The position numbers were made by a program, and so were the translations under genes. The notes under the pieces were generated by a model. That model did no database searches, had not been told where the DNA came from, and saw only the letters and a list, made by a program, of their open reading frames with translations. A stretch of 64,000 bases of DNA from Phytohabitans rumicis (lineage in GTDB: Bacteria; Actinomycetota; Actinomycetes; Mycobacteriales; Micromonosporaceae). Positions 7,423 through 16,345 of the stretch are shown here, piece after piece; within the stretch, counting starts at the first letter, position 1; the number at the start of each line of letters is the position of its first letter. The stretch covers positions 7,705,001 to 7,769,000 of the forward strand of contig NZ_BLPG01000001.1 of NCBI RefSeq assembly GCF_011764445.1, given 5' to 3'.

Positions 7423-10121
7423 ACACTGTACGGTCTGACGACGGAGCAGCGGTGCCAGCCGCTCGGGATGGGGGAGCCGCGCCCGCGGCTGTCCTGGAAG
7501 CTCGATTCCGAGCGACGCGGGGCGGCGCAGAGCGCGTACCGGATCACCGCCGCCGAACGCGCGGCGGACCTGGACGACGCCGACCGGCTGCTGTGGGACA
7601 CCGGCCGCCGCGACGCCACCGACTCGATCGGCGTGCCATGGCAGGGCCCTGCGCTGCGCTCGGCCACCCGCTACCACTGGCGCGTCGAGATCTGGGACGA
7701 GACCGGCACCCCGGCAGGGGCGGCGCAGACCTGGTTCGAGACCGGGCTGCTGCACCGCGAGGACTGGACCGCGGTGTGGGTCGGCCGGGATCCGTTCGCC
7801 GCGCCGCACGTCGATCCGCCGAGCGATAACGACGGCCCCACGGGGGCGGCGCCGTTGTACCTGCGCCGCGAGTTCCGCGTGGCGCAACGGCCGGTACGGG
7901 CCCGGCTGTACGCGACCGCGCGCGGCGTGTACGAGCCCCGGCTCAACGGCGACTGGGTCGGCGACCTCGAGCTGGCTCCAGGGTGGACGGAGTACCACCA
8001 CCGGTTGCAGTACCAGACGTACGACGTCACTGACCAGCTGCGTGAGGGCGCGAACACGCTCGCGGCGATCGTCGCGGACGGGTGGTGGTGCGGCTTCGTC
8101 GGCTTCGACCCGCGCCGCCCCGCGCATCACTACGGCGACCAGCCGGCGTTCCTCGCCCAGCTGGTGCTCGACTTCACCGACGGCTCCCAGCAGGTGGTGG
8201 CCACCGACGCCGGCTGGACCGAACAGCCTGGCGCGATCCGCGCCGCCGACCTGCTCATGGGCGAGCATGTCGATGCCCGGCACCACGTGCCCGGCTGGGA
8301 TCAGCCCGGTCCGGTCGGCGGCTTCCGGCCGGTCGCCGTGCTCGACGCCGAGCCAGGACCGCTGGTTGCCGAGCCCGACGACCCGATCCGCGTCACCCAC
8401 GAGATGCCGGCTGCCAAGGTCGAGCGCCGGGCTCCGGGCCGGTTCATCGTCGACTTCGGACAGAACCTGGTCGGCCGGGTCCGCCTCAACGTGCGGGCGG
8501 CCGAGGCCGGGCATCGGATCGTGCTGCGGCACGCGGAGATGCTCGACGCCGGCGAGCTGTACGTGGACAGCCTGCGCCGCGCGAAGGCCACCGACGTCTA
8601 CGTCACCGGCGGCGGCGAGATCGAGGTGTTCGAGCCGCGGTTCACCTTCCACGGCTTCCGGTACGTCGAGATAGCCAACCACCCCGGCGACCTGTCCACA
8701 TCGGACGTCGTGGCACAGGTACTGCACAACGATACGCCGTACACGGGGACCTTCCAGTGCTCTGACCCGATGGTCAACCAGTTGCAGTCCAACATCGTGT
8801 GGGGGCAGCGGGGAAACTTCCTCGCCGTACCCACGGACTGCCCGCAGCGGGACGAGCGCCTGGGCTGGCTGGCCGACGCGCAGATCTTTGCCCCGACCGC
8901 CAGCCGCAACGCCGACGTGTCCGCGTTCTTCGCCCGCTGGATGCGCGACGTGGTGGACGGGCAGGACGTCGAGGGTGCGTTCCGGGACGTCGCCCCGGTC
9001 GTCTCGATGTACCGGGAGGCGGCGCCGGCGTGGGGCGACGCCGGGGCGATCATCCCGTGGCACCTGTGGCGGACGTACGGCGATCGGCGCGTGCTGGAGC
9101 GTTCGTTCGACGCGATGGTCGCCTGGGTCCGGTACGTCCACAAGCACAATCCCGATCTGCGATGGCGGCACCGCACGGGCAACTCGTACGGGGACTGGCT
9201 CCAGGTCGACGCCGCCACCCCGCGGGACGTGCTGGCGACGGCGTACTTCGCCCGCAGCGCGCAGATCGTCGGGTTGTCCGCCGAGGTGCTGGGCCGGCAC
9301 GCCGAGGCGGAAGAGATGCGGGCCCTGCACGCCGCGATACGGGCGGCGTTCATCGAGTCCTATGTGGATGACGACGGCACCGTGGAGGGCGGTACCCAGA
9401 CCGGCTACCTGTTGGCGCTGGCGTTCGGGCTGCTCCCGGACGCGCTGGTGCCGGCGGCGGTCGGGCACCTGGCCGCCGACATCGAGAAGCGGGACAACCG
9501 GCTCACCACCGGGTTCGTGGGAGTGGCGCTGCTATGCCCGGTGCTGACCGACCACGGCCGCGCGGACCTGGCGTACGCGCTGCTGCACCAGGACGAGTAC
9601 CCGTCGTGGGGCTACTCGATCCGGCACGGCGCCACCACGATCTGGGAGCGCTGGGACGGCTGGACCGAGCACGCCGGGTTCCAGTCGCCGGCGATGAACT
9701 CGTTCAACCACTACAGCCTCGGCAGCGTCGGCGACTGGCTCTACGGCCGCGTCGCCGGCATCGACCAGACACCGCGGTCGGTCGCGTACCGGGAACTGCT
9801 CCTGCGCCCGCTCCCCGGTGGCCGGCTCACCTGGGCCCGCGCGGAGCAGGAGACCGTACGGGGGCGAATCGCCTGCGGCTGGCAGGTCGAGGACGGCCGG
9901 ATCACCGTGACCGCAACGGTGCCACCCGGCAGCACCGCAGTACTGGAGATCCCCACCGCCGACCCGGACAGCGTCCGCGAAGACGGCGCGCCCATGTCGG
10001 GGCGGCCGGGGTTCTCGGGGTCGAGCCGTCCGCCGCGGGGGTCACCCTGCGGCTGGCGTCCGGCAGCTACACCGTCACCGCTCAGGCTCAATCGGCTCCT
10101 TCCCCATGGGAGACACCATGA
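7420..10121 (+). CDS. Alpha-L-rhamnosidase, GH78 (cytoplasmic; apparent frameshift near the 3' end)
   Basis: Hydrolyses terminal alpha-L-rhamnose from glycosides. About 900 residues with N-terminal beta domains and the (alpha/alpha)6 catalytic domain. The general-acid region DCPQRDERLGWLADA is near residue 470 and the general-base region TTIWERWDGW near 740. There is no signal peptide, so it should act on imported substrate. The start is 7420 or the duplicated 7378. After VREDGAP (about 9990) the frame changes: the natural family end (VTLRLASGSYTV) lies in another frame and stops at 10121, overlapping the next ATG as ATGA. One base seems missing, probably in the C run at 9991-9993. Read without correction the frame runs on to 10263, with an atypical tail that overlaps the next gene. 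Confidence 0.92.
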
Positions 10122-11383
10122 AGATACGCACACTTCCGGCCCTGGCCGCCGCGTTCACCGCGGCGACCCTCTTGACCGCGTGCAGCGGCGGCACCAACGC
10201 CGGCTCCGGCGACGGCGACAACAAGACCCTGACCCTGGCCTCGGTCGACCAGGGGTCCGTTGAGGACGTCGTCAAGGCGTTCGAGGCGGCCAACCCCGGC
10301 GTGAAGGTCAACTTCACCACCAGCGGCGCCGACCAGTACCAGCAGCAGATCCGTACCCAGCTGGCCTCCGGCACCGCGCCGGACGTGATGACGGTGTGGC
10401 CGGGCAACGGCAACCCCGGCGCCACCTACGTGCTGGCCAAGCCGGGCTACCTGCTCGACCTGTCGGACCGGCCATGGGCCGCGAGGTATCCAGAGTCCGT
10501 CAAGAGCGTCGCGCAGTACGACGGCAAGACGTACAACGCGGTGTTCGGGCTCAACGGGATCGGCGCCATCTACAACCAGCAGGCCATGGACAAGGCCGGG
10601 CTGACAGCGCCGGGCACCTGGACCGAACTGCTGGCCTTCTGCAGGGCCGCGGCCGCCAAGAAGACGCCGGCGTTCGCGCTCGGCATCCAGGACAACTGGG
10701 TGACCCAGATCGCCCTCTACGCGTTGGTCGCCACCACCGTCTACGCCGGCGACAAGGACTTCGACAAGAAGATGCAGGCCGGCCAGGCCACCTTCGCCGG
10801 GTCGCCGTGGACCACCGCCATGGCCAAGTACCAGGAGATGAACAAGACCGGCTGCTTCCAGAAGAACCCACTCGGCACCAGCTACGAGGCCAGCCAGGAA
10901 CTCGCCGCCACCGGCAAGACCCTCGGCATCATCCAGGGCAACTGGGTCGTCGCCCTGCTCAAGGGCAAGAACCCGGCCGGCACCTTCACCCTCAAGGCGC
11001 TACCGGCCACCGATGACCCGGCCACGTTCATCATGCCCGCCGCCGCGGGCGCCGGCTACGGCGTGAACGCCAAGGCGAAGAACAAGGAGCTGGCGCTGAA
11101 GTTCGTCGACTTCGTCATGTCACCGGCGGGCATGAAGGTGTTCAACGGCAAGCAGGGCAGCCTGCCCTCCCTGCCGGACAGCGGCTCGGCGGTCGACCCG
11201 GCGCTCACCGAGCTGACCACGTTCATCCAGGGCAACCGCACGGTGCCGTTCATGGACCAGCTGTGGCCCAACGCCAAGGTGCAGCAGACGATGCTCTCGG
11301 GGATCCAGGAAGTCTTTAGTGGACAGTCCACGCCCGACAAGATGCTCGCCGCCATGGACGCCGACTACAAGGCCGGCAGCTAG
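10118..11383 (+). CDS. Extracellular sugar-binding lipoprotein of the rhamnoside operon
   Basis: A 421-residue family-1 substrate-binding protein. The signal peptide ends in a lipobox (LLTAC, Cys22). The mature part starts with a Gly/Ser/Asp linker and then LTLASVDQGSVEDVVKAFEA, typical of the fold. The ATG at 10118 has a GGGAG ribosome site and overlaps the corrected stop of the rhamnosidase by 4 nt (ATGA); the in-frame ATG at 10106 would remove that arrangement. It presumably feeds the two permeases at 5670-7381. Placing the binding protein after a glycosidase, not ahead of the permeases, is unusual. Confidence 0.9.
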   Translation: MKIRTLPALAAAFTAATLLTACSGGTNAGSGDGDNKTLTLASVDQGSVEDVVKAFEAANPGVKVNFTTSGADQYQQQIRTQLASGTAPDVMTVWPGNGNPGATYVLAKPGYLLDLSDRPWAARYPESVKSVAQYDGKTYNAVFGLNGIGAIYNQQAMDKAGLTAPGTWTELLAFCRAAAAKKTPAFALGIQDNWVTQIALYALVATTVYAGDKDFDKKMQAGQATFAGSPWTTAMAKYQEMNKTGCFQKNPLGTSYEASQELAATGKTLGIIQGNWVVALLKGKNPAGTFTLKALPATDDPATFIMPAAAGAGYGVNAKAKNKELALKFVDFVMSPAGMKVFNGKQGSLPSLPDSGSAVDPALTELTTFIQGNRTVPFMDQLWPNAKVQQTMLSGIQEVFSGQSTPDKMLAAMDADYKAGS

Positions 11384-11405
11384 TCACGAGCAGGGGAGGG
11401 CACCA

Positions 11406-14400
11406 GTGTCACCAACCAAGCATCGCCGGCGCGTGTTCGCGGGCGTGGGAGTATGCATGACCCTGCTCGCATCGCAAGCGCTGATCGCCACGCCCGCCGC
11501 CGGGCATGGCACCGATCGACCGAACGTCGAGGTCGTCAACCTGACGGTCGACGGCCGGCACGATGAGCTCCTCGGCATCGACAATCCCAACCCCACACTC
11601 GGCTGGCAGTTCATCGAAACCCGGCGGGCCGCCGGCCACCCGGGTGACCGGCAGACCGCGTACCAGATCCAGGCCGCCACCAGCGAGTCCAACCTCAAGC
11701 GCGGCAGACTGATCTGGGACACCGGCAAGGTTGCCGCAGACCGGCAGACCGGCATCGCGTACGCGGGCAAGCCGCTGGCCTCCCGCGACCGGGTCGTCTG
11801 GCGGGTGCGGGTCTGGGACGCCGACCGGCGCCCGTCCGACTGGAGCGAGCCGGGCTCGTGGGAGATGGGGCTGCTCGACCAGAGTGACTGGGGATCGGCC
11901 CGCTGGATCGAGTACCCGGGCCGGACCGAGAGCCAGCCGATGCCGGTCTTCGCCCGCCAGTTCACCGTCGACCACCGCCGGCACGTCGCCGGCGCCCGCC
12001 TCTACCTGTCCGGCGTCGGCCTGCATCTGCCGACCATCAACGGCCGGACGCTGACCGACGAGGTTCTCGCCCCCGGCAACTCCAACTACCAGCTCTCCAG
12101 CGAGTACCGGACCTACGACGTCACCGGCGAGCTGCGCAAGGGCGGCAACACGCTCGGCGTGCGGCTCGGCAACGGCCCGGCGTACGTGCGCCGCAGCGTC
12201 ACCAACCCCGCCGTCGGTCGCACCGCGCCGTACTCGTGGTGGCAGAGCCAACTCAAGGGTGCCGGAGCCTTGGCGGCCGACGCCGAATCCGGCGCCACCA
12301 CCGTGAAGCTCGACAACGTCGCCAACTACCACGTGGGCGGCACCATCAACGTCGACACCGGCGATGGCGGCGACAGCCTGGAATCCCGCGTCATCACCGC
12401 GATCGGCACGGCGGACATCTCCTTTGCCCCCGGCCTGACCAAGCCGCACACCACCGGCGCGCTCGTGACCGGGTCGGGCAACAACGTCGCCGCCAGCGAT
12501 CCCAGCGCCGGCGCCGCCGTCACCCCGCGGCTGATCGCCCGGCTGGAGATCTCGTACACCAACGGCACCCGTGACGTCGTCGTCTCCGACCGGGGCTGGC
12601 GTACGGCGCTCGGCGCGCTCGTCACCGACGCCTGGTACTCCGGCGCGGACTACGACGCCCGCCGCGAACAGCCCGGCTGGGACCGGCCCGGGTCCGACCT
12701 GTCCGCCACCGCCAAGCGCCGCGACGGAACCGCCACCGGCTGGATCGACGCCGGCATCGCGCCGCAGCCGAACCTGGCCACCACACTGGTCGCCCGCGCC
12801 GCCGAGCCGGTCACGCTCGTCGAGACGTTCACGCCGGTGTCGGTGACCAATCCTGTCCCGGGCACCTGGGTGTTCGACTTCGGGCAGAACATCGTCGGCT
12901 GGCCGCAACTGCGCCTCGCCGAAGACGTGCCGGCGGGCACCACCGTCCGGATGTCGCCGGCCGAGTCGCTGGCCGCGGACGGCACGGTCGACCAGGCATC
13001 GCTGATGGGCGGCGGAGGCGGTCGCGGCCGGGACCTTTTCAACACGTACACCACTGCCGGGCTGCCCGGCGGGGAGACGTGGCATCCGGACTTCAACTAC
13101 TTCGGCATGCAGTGGGTCCAGGTGACCGGACTGCCGGAGGGGTACGTCCCGACCAAGGACACGGTCAAGGGTCTGCGGCTGCAGGCCGCCACGCCCCAGG
13201 CCGGCGACGTGACCACCTCCAACGCGCGGATCAACCGGATCCATACGATGGCGCGGTACTCGTTCGCGGCCAACGTCATGTCGGTGTTCACCGACTGCCC
13301 AGGCCGGGAGAAGCTGTCGTACCCGGCGGACTACACCATGCCGATGGGCGCCATCCACCGAAACCACGAGCTGGGCGCGTATCTGCGTACCACCATGCAC
13401 CACCTCGTCGAAGGTCAGTCCATTGCGGACACTCCGATGTTCGGCAACGTGGCGCTGAAGACCCCGGTCTACGACTGGGGCTACACCGGGCGCTTCGGCG
13501 ACGAAATCAACTGGGGCAACGCCATCGTCCTGGTGCCCGCCCTGCTGTACGAGCTGTACGGCGACACCCAGACGATGGCGCGCTACTACGACCGGATGGT
13601 CGACTTCGCCGACTACATCCAGCGGCAGAAGGTGCTGACCGGTGCCGACGCGCATATCGTCGACGCCGCCCTCGCCGATTGGGTCTCGGCCGACCAGACC
13701 TCCGGCCGGATCACCGGCACCTGGGGCTACTACACGATGATCAGCAAGCTCGCCATGATGGCGGAGCTGACCGGCCACTCAGCCGACGCCGCGCGCTACC
13801 GCACGCTCGCCGGTGACATCAAGAACGCCTTCAACGCCCACTTCTACAACATCTCGCTGCGCCGGTACACCACCGCGGGCAACGCCGGCACCGCCGGAGC
13901 CACGCAGGCGGCCCAAGCGCTCGCGCTCGACGCCGGGCTGGTCCCGGACGGCGAACGTGCGGCCGTCCTGGACGCGCTCGTCGAGCTCGTGTACGCGTTC
14001 CACCCCAGCGGCGACGGCCCGCACTTCAGCGGCGGCACCATCGGCATGGCCGCGACCGTCCGCGCGCTCGCCGCCGCCGGCCGCGACGAGGTGCTGTGGG
14101 ATCTGCTCCAGGAGGACGAGGAGCCCAGCTACGGGTTCTTCATGGAGCCCACCGTCGCCAACCCCAACGGCATGACCACGATGGGGGAGCGGTGGAACCG
14201 CCGGGACTCCAAGAACCACATGATTCTCGCCCAGATCGAGGAGTGGCTCCACAGTGGACTCGCGGGCATCCGGCCGGCGGACGGCTCCGTCGCCTACCGG
14301 TCGCTGGTCGTCCAACCCAAGCTCGTCGGCGACGTCACGTTCGTGCAGGGCAGCTACCAGACACCGCAGGGCGCCGTCCGCTCGACCTGGAGCAGGGCGG

Positions 14401-14582
14401 ACCGCTGGTTCCGGCTCACGGTGGACGTCCCCACGAACACCGCCGCCGAGGTCTGGGTGCCGCTGCGAGGCGGGCACGTCGCCGCCAAGCCACACCGGGC
14501 CGAGTACGTCCGCGTCGACGGCGACTACGCCGTCTACCGCGTGCCGTCCGGCTCGTTCACCTTCGTGTCCGTACCCGCATGA
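11406..14582 (+). CDS. Secreted alpha-L-rhamnosidase, GH78, with inserted module
   Basis: A 1058-residue enzyme starting at GTG 11406 behind a GGGGAGGG ribosome site. A signal peptide (VFAGVGVCMTLLASQALIA) predicts export, unlike the first GH78. The general-acid region is DCPGREKLSYPADY (near residue 630) and the base region TTMGERWNRRDSKNHM (near 925), so both catalytic glutamates appear present. An extra module of roughly 80 residues (about 282-363, containing VGGTINVDTGDGGDSLESR) interrupts the N-terminal beta domains; this region likely contacts substrate. The stop overlaps the GH1 start by 4 nt. The pair of secreted and cytoplasmic rhamnosidases suggests attack on both polymeric or bulky substrates and imported pieces. 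Confidence 0.93.
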   Translation: MSPTKHRRRVFAGVGVCMTLLASQALIATPAAGHGTDRPNVEVVNLTVDGRHDELLGIDNPNPTLGWQFIETRRAAGHPGDRQTAYQIQAATSESNLKRGRLIWDTGKVAADRQTGIAYAGKPLASRDRVVWRVRVWDADRRPSDWSEPGSWEMGLLDQSDWGSARWIEYPGRTESQPMPVFARQFTVDHRRHVAGARLYLSGVGLHLPTINGRTLTDEVLAPGNSNYQLSSEYRTYDVTGELRKGGNTLGVRLGNGPAYVRRSVTNPAVGRTAPYSWWQSQLKGAGALAADAESGATTVKLDNVANYHVGGTINVDTGDGGDSLESRVITAIGTADISFAPGLTKPHTTGALVTGSGNNVAASDPSAGAAVTPRLIARLEISYTNGTRDVVVSDRGWRTALGALVTDAWYSGADYDARREQPGWDRPGSDLSATAKRRDGTATGWIDAGIAPQPNLATTLVARAAEPVTLVETFTPVSVTNPVPGTWVFDFGQNIVGWPQLRLAEDVPAGTTVRMSPAESLAADGTVDQASLMGGGGGRGRDLFNTYTTAGLPGGETWHPDFNYFGMQWVQVTGLPEGYVPTKDTVKGLRLQAATPQAGDVTTSNARINRIHTMARYSFAANVMSVFTDCPGREKLSYPADYTMPMGAIHRNHELGAYLRTTMHHLVEGQSIADTPMFGNVALKTPVYDWGYTGRFGDEINWGNAIVLVPALLYELYGDTQTMARYYDRMVDFADYIQRQKVLTGADAHIVDAALADWVSADQTSGRITGTWGYYTMISKLAMMAELTGHSADAARYRTLAGDIKNAFNAHFYNISLRRYTTAGNAGTAGATQAAQALALDAGLVPDGERAAVLDALVELVYAFHPSGDGPHFSGGTIGMAATVRALAAAGRDEVLWDLLQEDEEPSYGFFMEPTVANPNGMTTMGERWNRRDSKNHMILAQIEEWLHSGLAGIRPADGSVAYRSLVVQPKLVGDVTFVQGSYQTPQGAVRSTWSRADRWFRLTVDVPTNTAAEVWVPLRGGHVAAKPHRAEYVRVDGDYAVYRVPSGSFTFVSVPA

Positions 14583-15804
14583 GTGAGTTTCCGGCCGACT
14601 TCCTCTGGGGCGCGGCCACGGCCGCGCACCAGGTGGAAGGCGGTAACGTCAACAACGACTGGTGGGACTTCGAGCACGCCCCCGGCACGGCGGCCCGCGA
14701 GTCGTCCGGCGACGGGATCGACCACTTCCACCGGTACGCCGAAGATTTCGCGCTGCTGGCCTCGCTGGGCCACAACGCGCACCGGCTGTCGCTGGAGTGG
14801 TCGCGGATCGAACCCGCGCCGGGGAGTTCAGCCGTGCCGCGATCGCGCACTACCGGCGCGTCCTGACCGCGCTCGCCGATGCCGGCCTGACCGCGTTCGT
14901 GACCCTGCACCACTTCACGCTGCCGCGCTGGTTCGCCGCCCGTGGCGGCTGGCTCGCCCCCGACGCCGTCGCCGTGTTCGGCCGGTACTGCGCCCGCGCG
15001 GCCGCCGAACTCGGCGACCTGATGCCGTACGTGTGCACGGTCAACGAGCCGCAGATGGTCGCCCTGCACGGATATCTGGAGGGCTACCACGCGCCCGGCA
15101 TCACCAACCCGATCCTGTGGAAGCGGGTCGGCCGGGTGCTGCTCGACGCCCACCGGGCGGCCGTCCGTGCGGTGCGGGACCGGTCGCCCGCGTCGCAGGT
15201 GGGCCTGGCGGTGCAACTGCCGCTGCTGGCGCCGCTGCGCAACGACGAGGCGTGCTGGGCGTTCCACGGCCACCTGCGGCACGAGATCGTCGACCGGTAC
15301 CTGGACGGACTGGTCGGCCCGGACCGCGGCGACTGGCTCGGCGTGCAGTACTACCGCAAGCAGTGGGTCGACCCAGCCTCGCCGACGGTCTTCGCCGCCC
15401 CGCCGGACGGCTACCGGCTGACCCAGATGGGCTGGGCCGTCCACCCGGACGGCCTGCGCCAGGTCCTGCACCGGGCCGCCGCCACCGGCCTGCCGCTCGT
15501 CGTCACCGAGAACGGCATCGCCACCGGCGACGACAGCGAACGCCTCGACTACCTCAAGTCACACCTCGCGGCCCTGGCCCTGGCCATCAACGAGGGCGTC
15601 GACGTACGCGGGTACCTGCACTGGTCCGCGTTCGACAACTTCGAGTGGAGCGAAGGGTACGCCCCCACGTTCGGCCTGATCGCCGTCGACCACGACAAGG
15701 ACTTCGCCCGGATCCCCAAGCCCAGCGCATATGCCTTCGCCGCGGTCGCCGCTACGGGACGGCTCGACTGCGCCGGGCGCGCCATCACGCCGGCCGGAAC
15801 GTGA
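14579..15804 (+). CDS. GH1 beta-glucosidase (apparent 1-nt deletion)
   Basis: About 408 residues, cytoplasmic. It begins FPADFLWGAATAAHQVEGG, the family-1 N-terminus, and has the acid/base motif TVNEPQ and the nucleophile motif VTENGIAT. The family trademark LHHFTLPRWFAARGGW is also present. The first frame ends soon after WSRIEPAPG; the rest of the protein continues in another frame from GEFSRAAIAHYRRVL. Adding one G to the GGGG run at 14821-14824 restores a continuous enzyme. It overlaps the GH78 stop (ATGA). With rhamnosidases upstream, removal of the exposed glucose from rhamnosyl-glucosides (rutinose or neohesperidose type) is a natural role, but this is inference. Its 3' end overlaps the convergent immunity gene by 20 bp. 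Confidence 0.88.
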
Positions 15805-16345
15805 CCCCGCGATGGCGTCCGGTGGCACGGATGAGCTCCACCGTGTCGGATGTGAAATAGAGGGGCCCAAAGGGCATCTGCGGGATCTTGAACACGGCCG
15901 GTCCCGTCAGGAGCTCACCGCGGAACGTGGCCTTCTTGATGTCCATGATTCGCCCCGAGCTGAACCGGACAATGTCGGAGCGCTCCTCGTCGAGCGCGTC
16001 GACGACCCGGGTGACGTTGAGGACGACCAGGCCCGCGTCGGCGCACTCGAGCGGCAGCAGTTCGCCGTGGTCGGCGAGGATCGGGCCGACCTCGGCGATC
16101 GCCTCGTCCCGGAGGATGAGGACGTGGCTGCCCAACCACGGCAGGTCCGCGCGCCGCCGTGGCCCGCCCTCATCCGACCGCAGCAGGTACATCGGCACGG
16201 GAGACCAGGCGCCGGCGCGTGGTGTGCCGTCGAACCCGCCGAAGAGCAAGGCGTGCTTGCCATCGAGCGGCAGCGCCCACTCGAAGCCCTCCTCGACCTC
16301 CGGTTCGTAGACCTGGGGAGGGCTAGTACGGTTGGTGCTCAACAA
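15785..16345 (-). CDS. Imm11/DUF1629-like immunity protein
   Basis: A 186-residue cytosolic protein whose second half matches the Imm11 (DUF1629) pattern: LPLECADAGLVVLNVTRVVD, then an SGRIMDIKKATF segment, then PAVFKIPQ and GPLYFTSDTVELIRATG. No ATG or GTG fits; the start is TTG at 16345 (or 16342) behind an AGGGAGA ribosome site, and it overlaps the last 23 nt of the toxin gene, so the two are translated together. Position directly after a toxin with a nuclease tip is the standard place for the cognate immunity gene. Imm11 proteins are found beside many RHS toxins. That it neutralises this particular AHH nuclease is inferred. Confidence 0.8.
   Translation of the reverse strand: MLSTNRTSPPQVYEPEVEEGFEWALPLDGKHALLFGGFDGTPRAGAWSPVPMYLLRSDEGGPRRRADLPWLGSHVLILRDEAIAEVGPILADHGELLPLECADAGLVVLNVTRVVDALDEERSDIVRFSSGRIMDIKKATFRGELLTGPAVFKIPQMPFGPLYFTSDTVELIRATGRHRGVTFRPA

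Noticed and set aside
9985-10000. Programmed ribosomal frameshifting in GH78 and the other broken genes
   Set aside because: No slippery heptamer followed by a structure was seen, and the same kind of shift in G/C runs hits many unrelated genes, which suits sequence error better.
9990-10263. Extended C-terminus of the first GH78 running to 10263
   Set aside because: The tail is atypical Arg-rich sequence overlapping the binding-protein gene by about 150 bp, while the alternative frame carries the real family ending and an ATGA junction.
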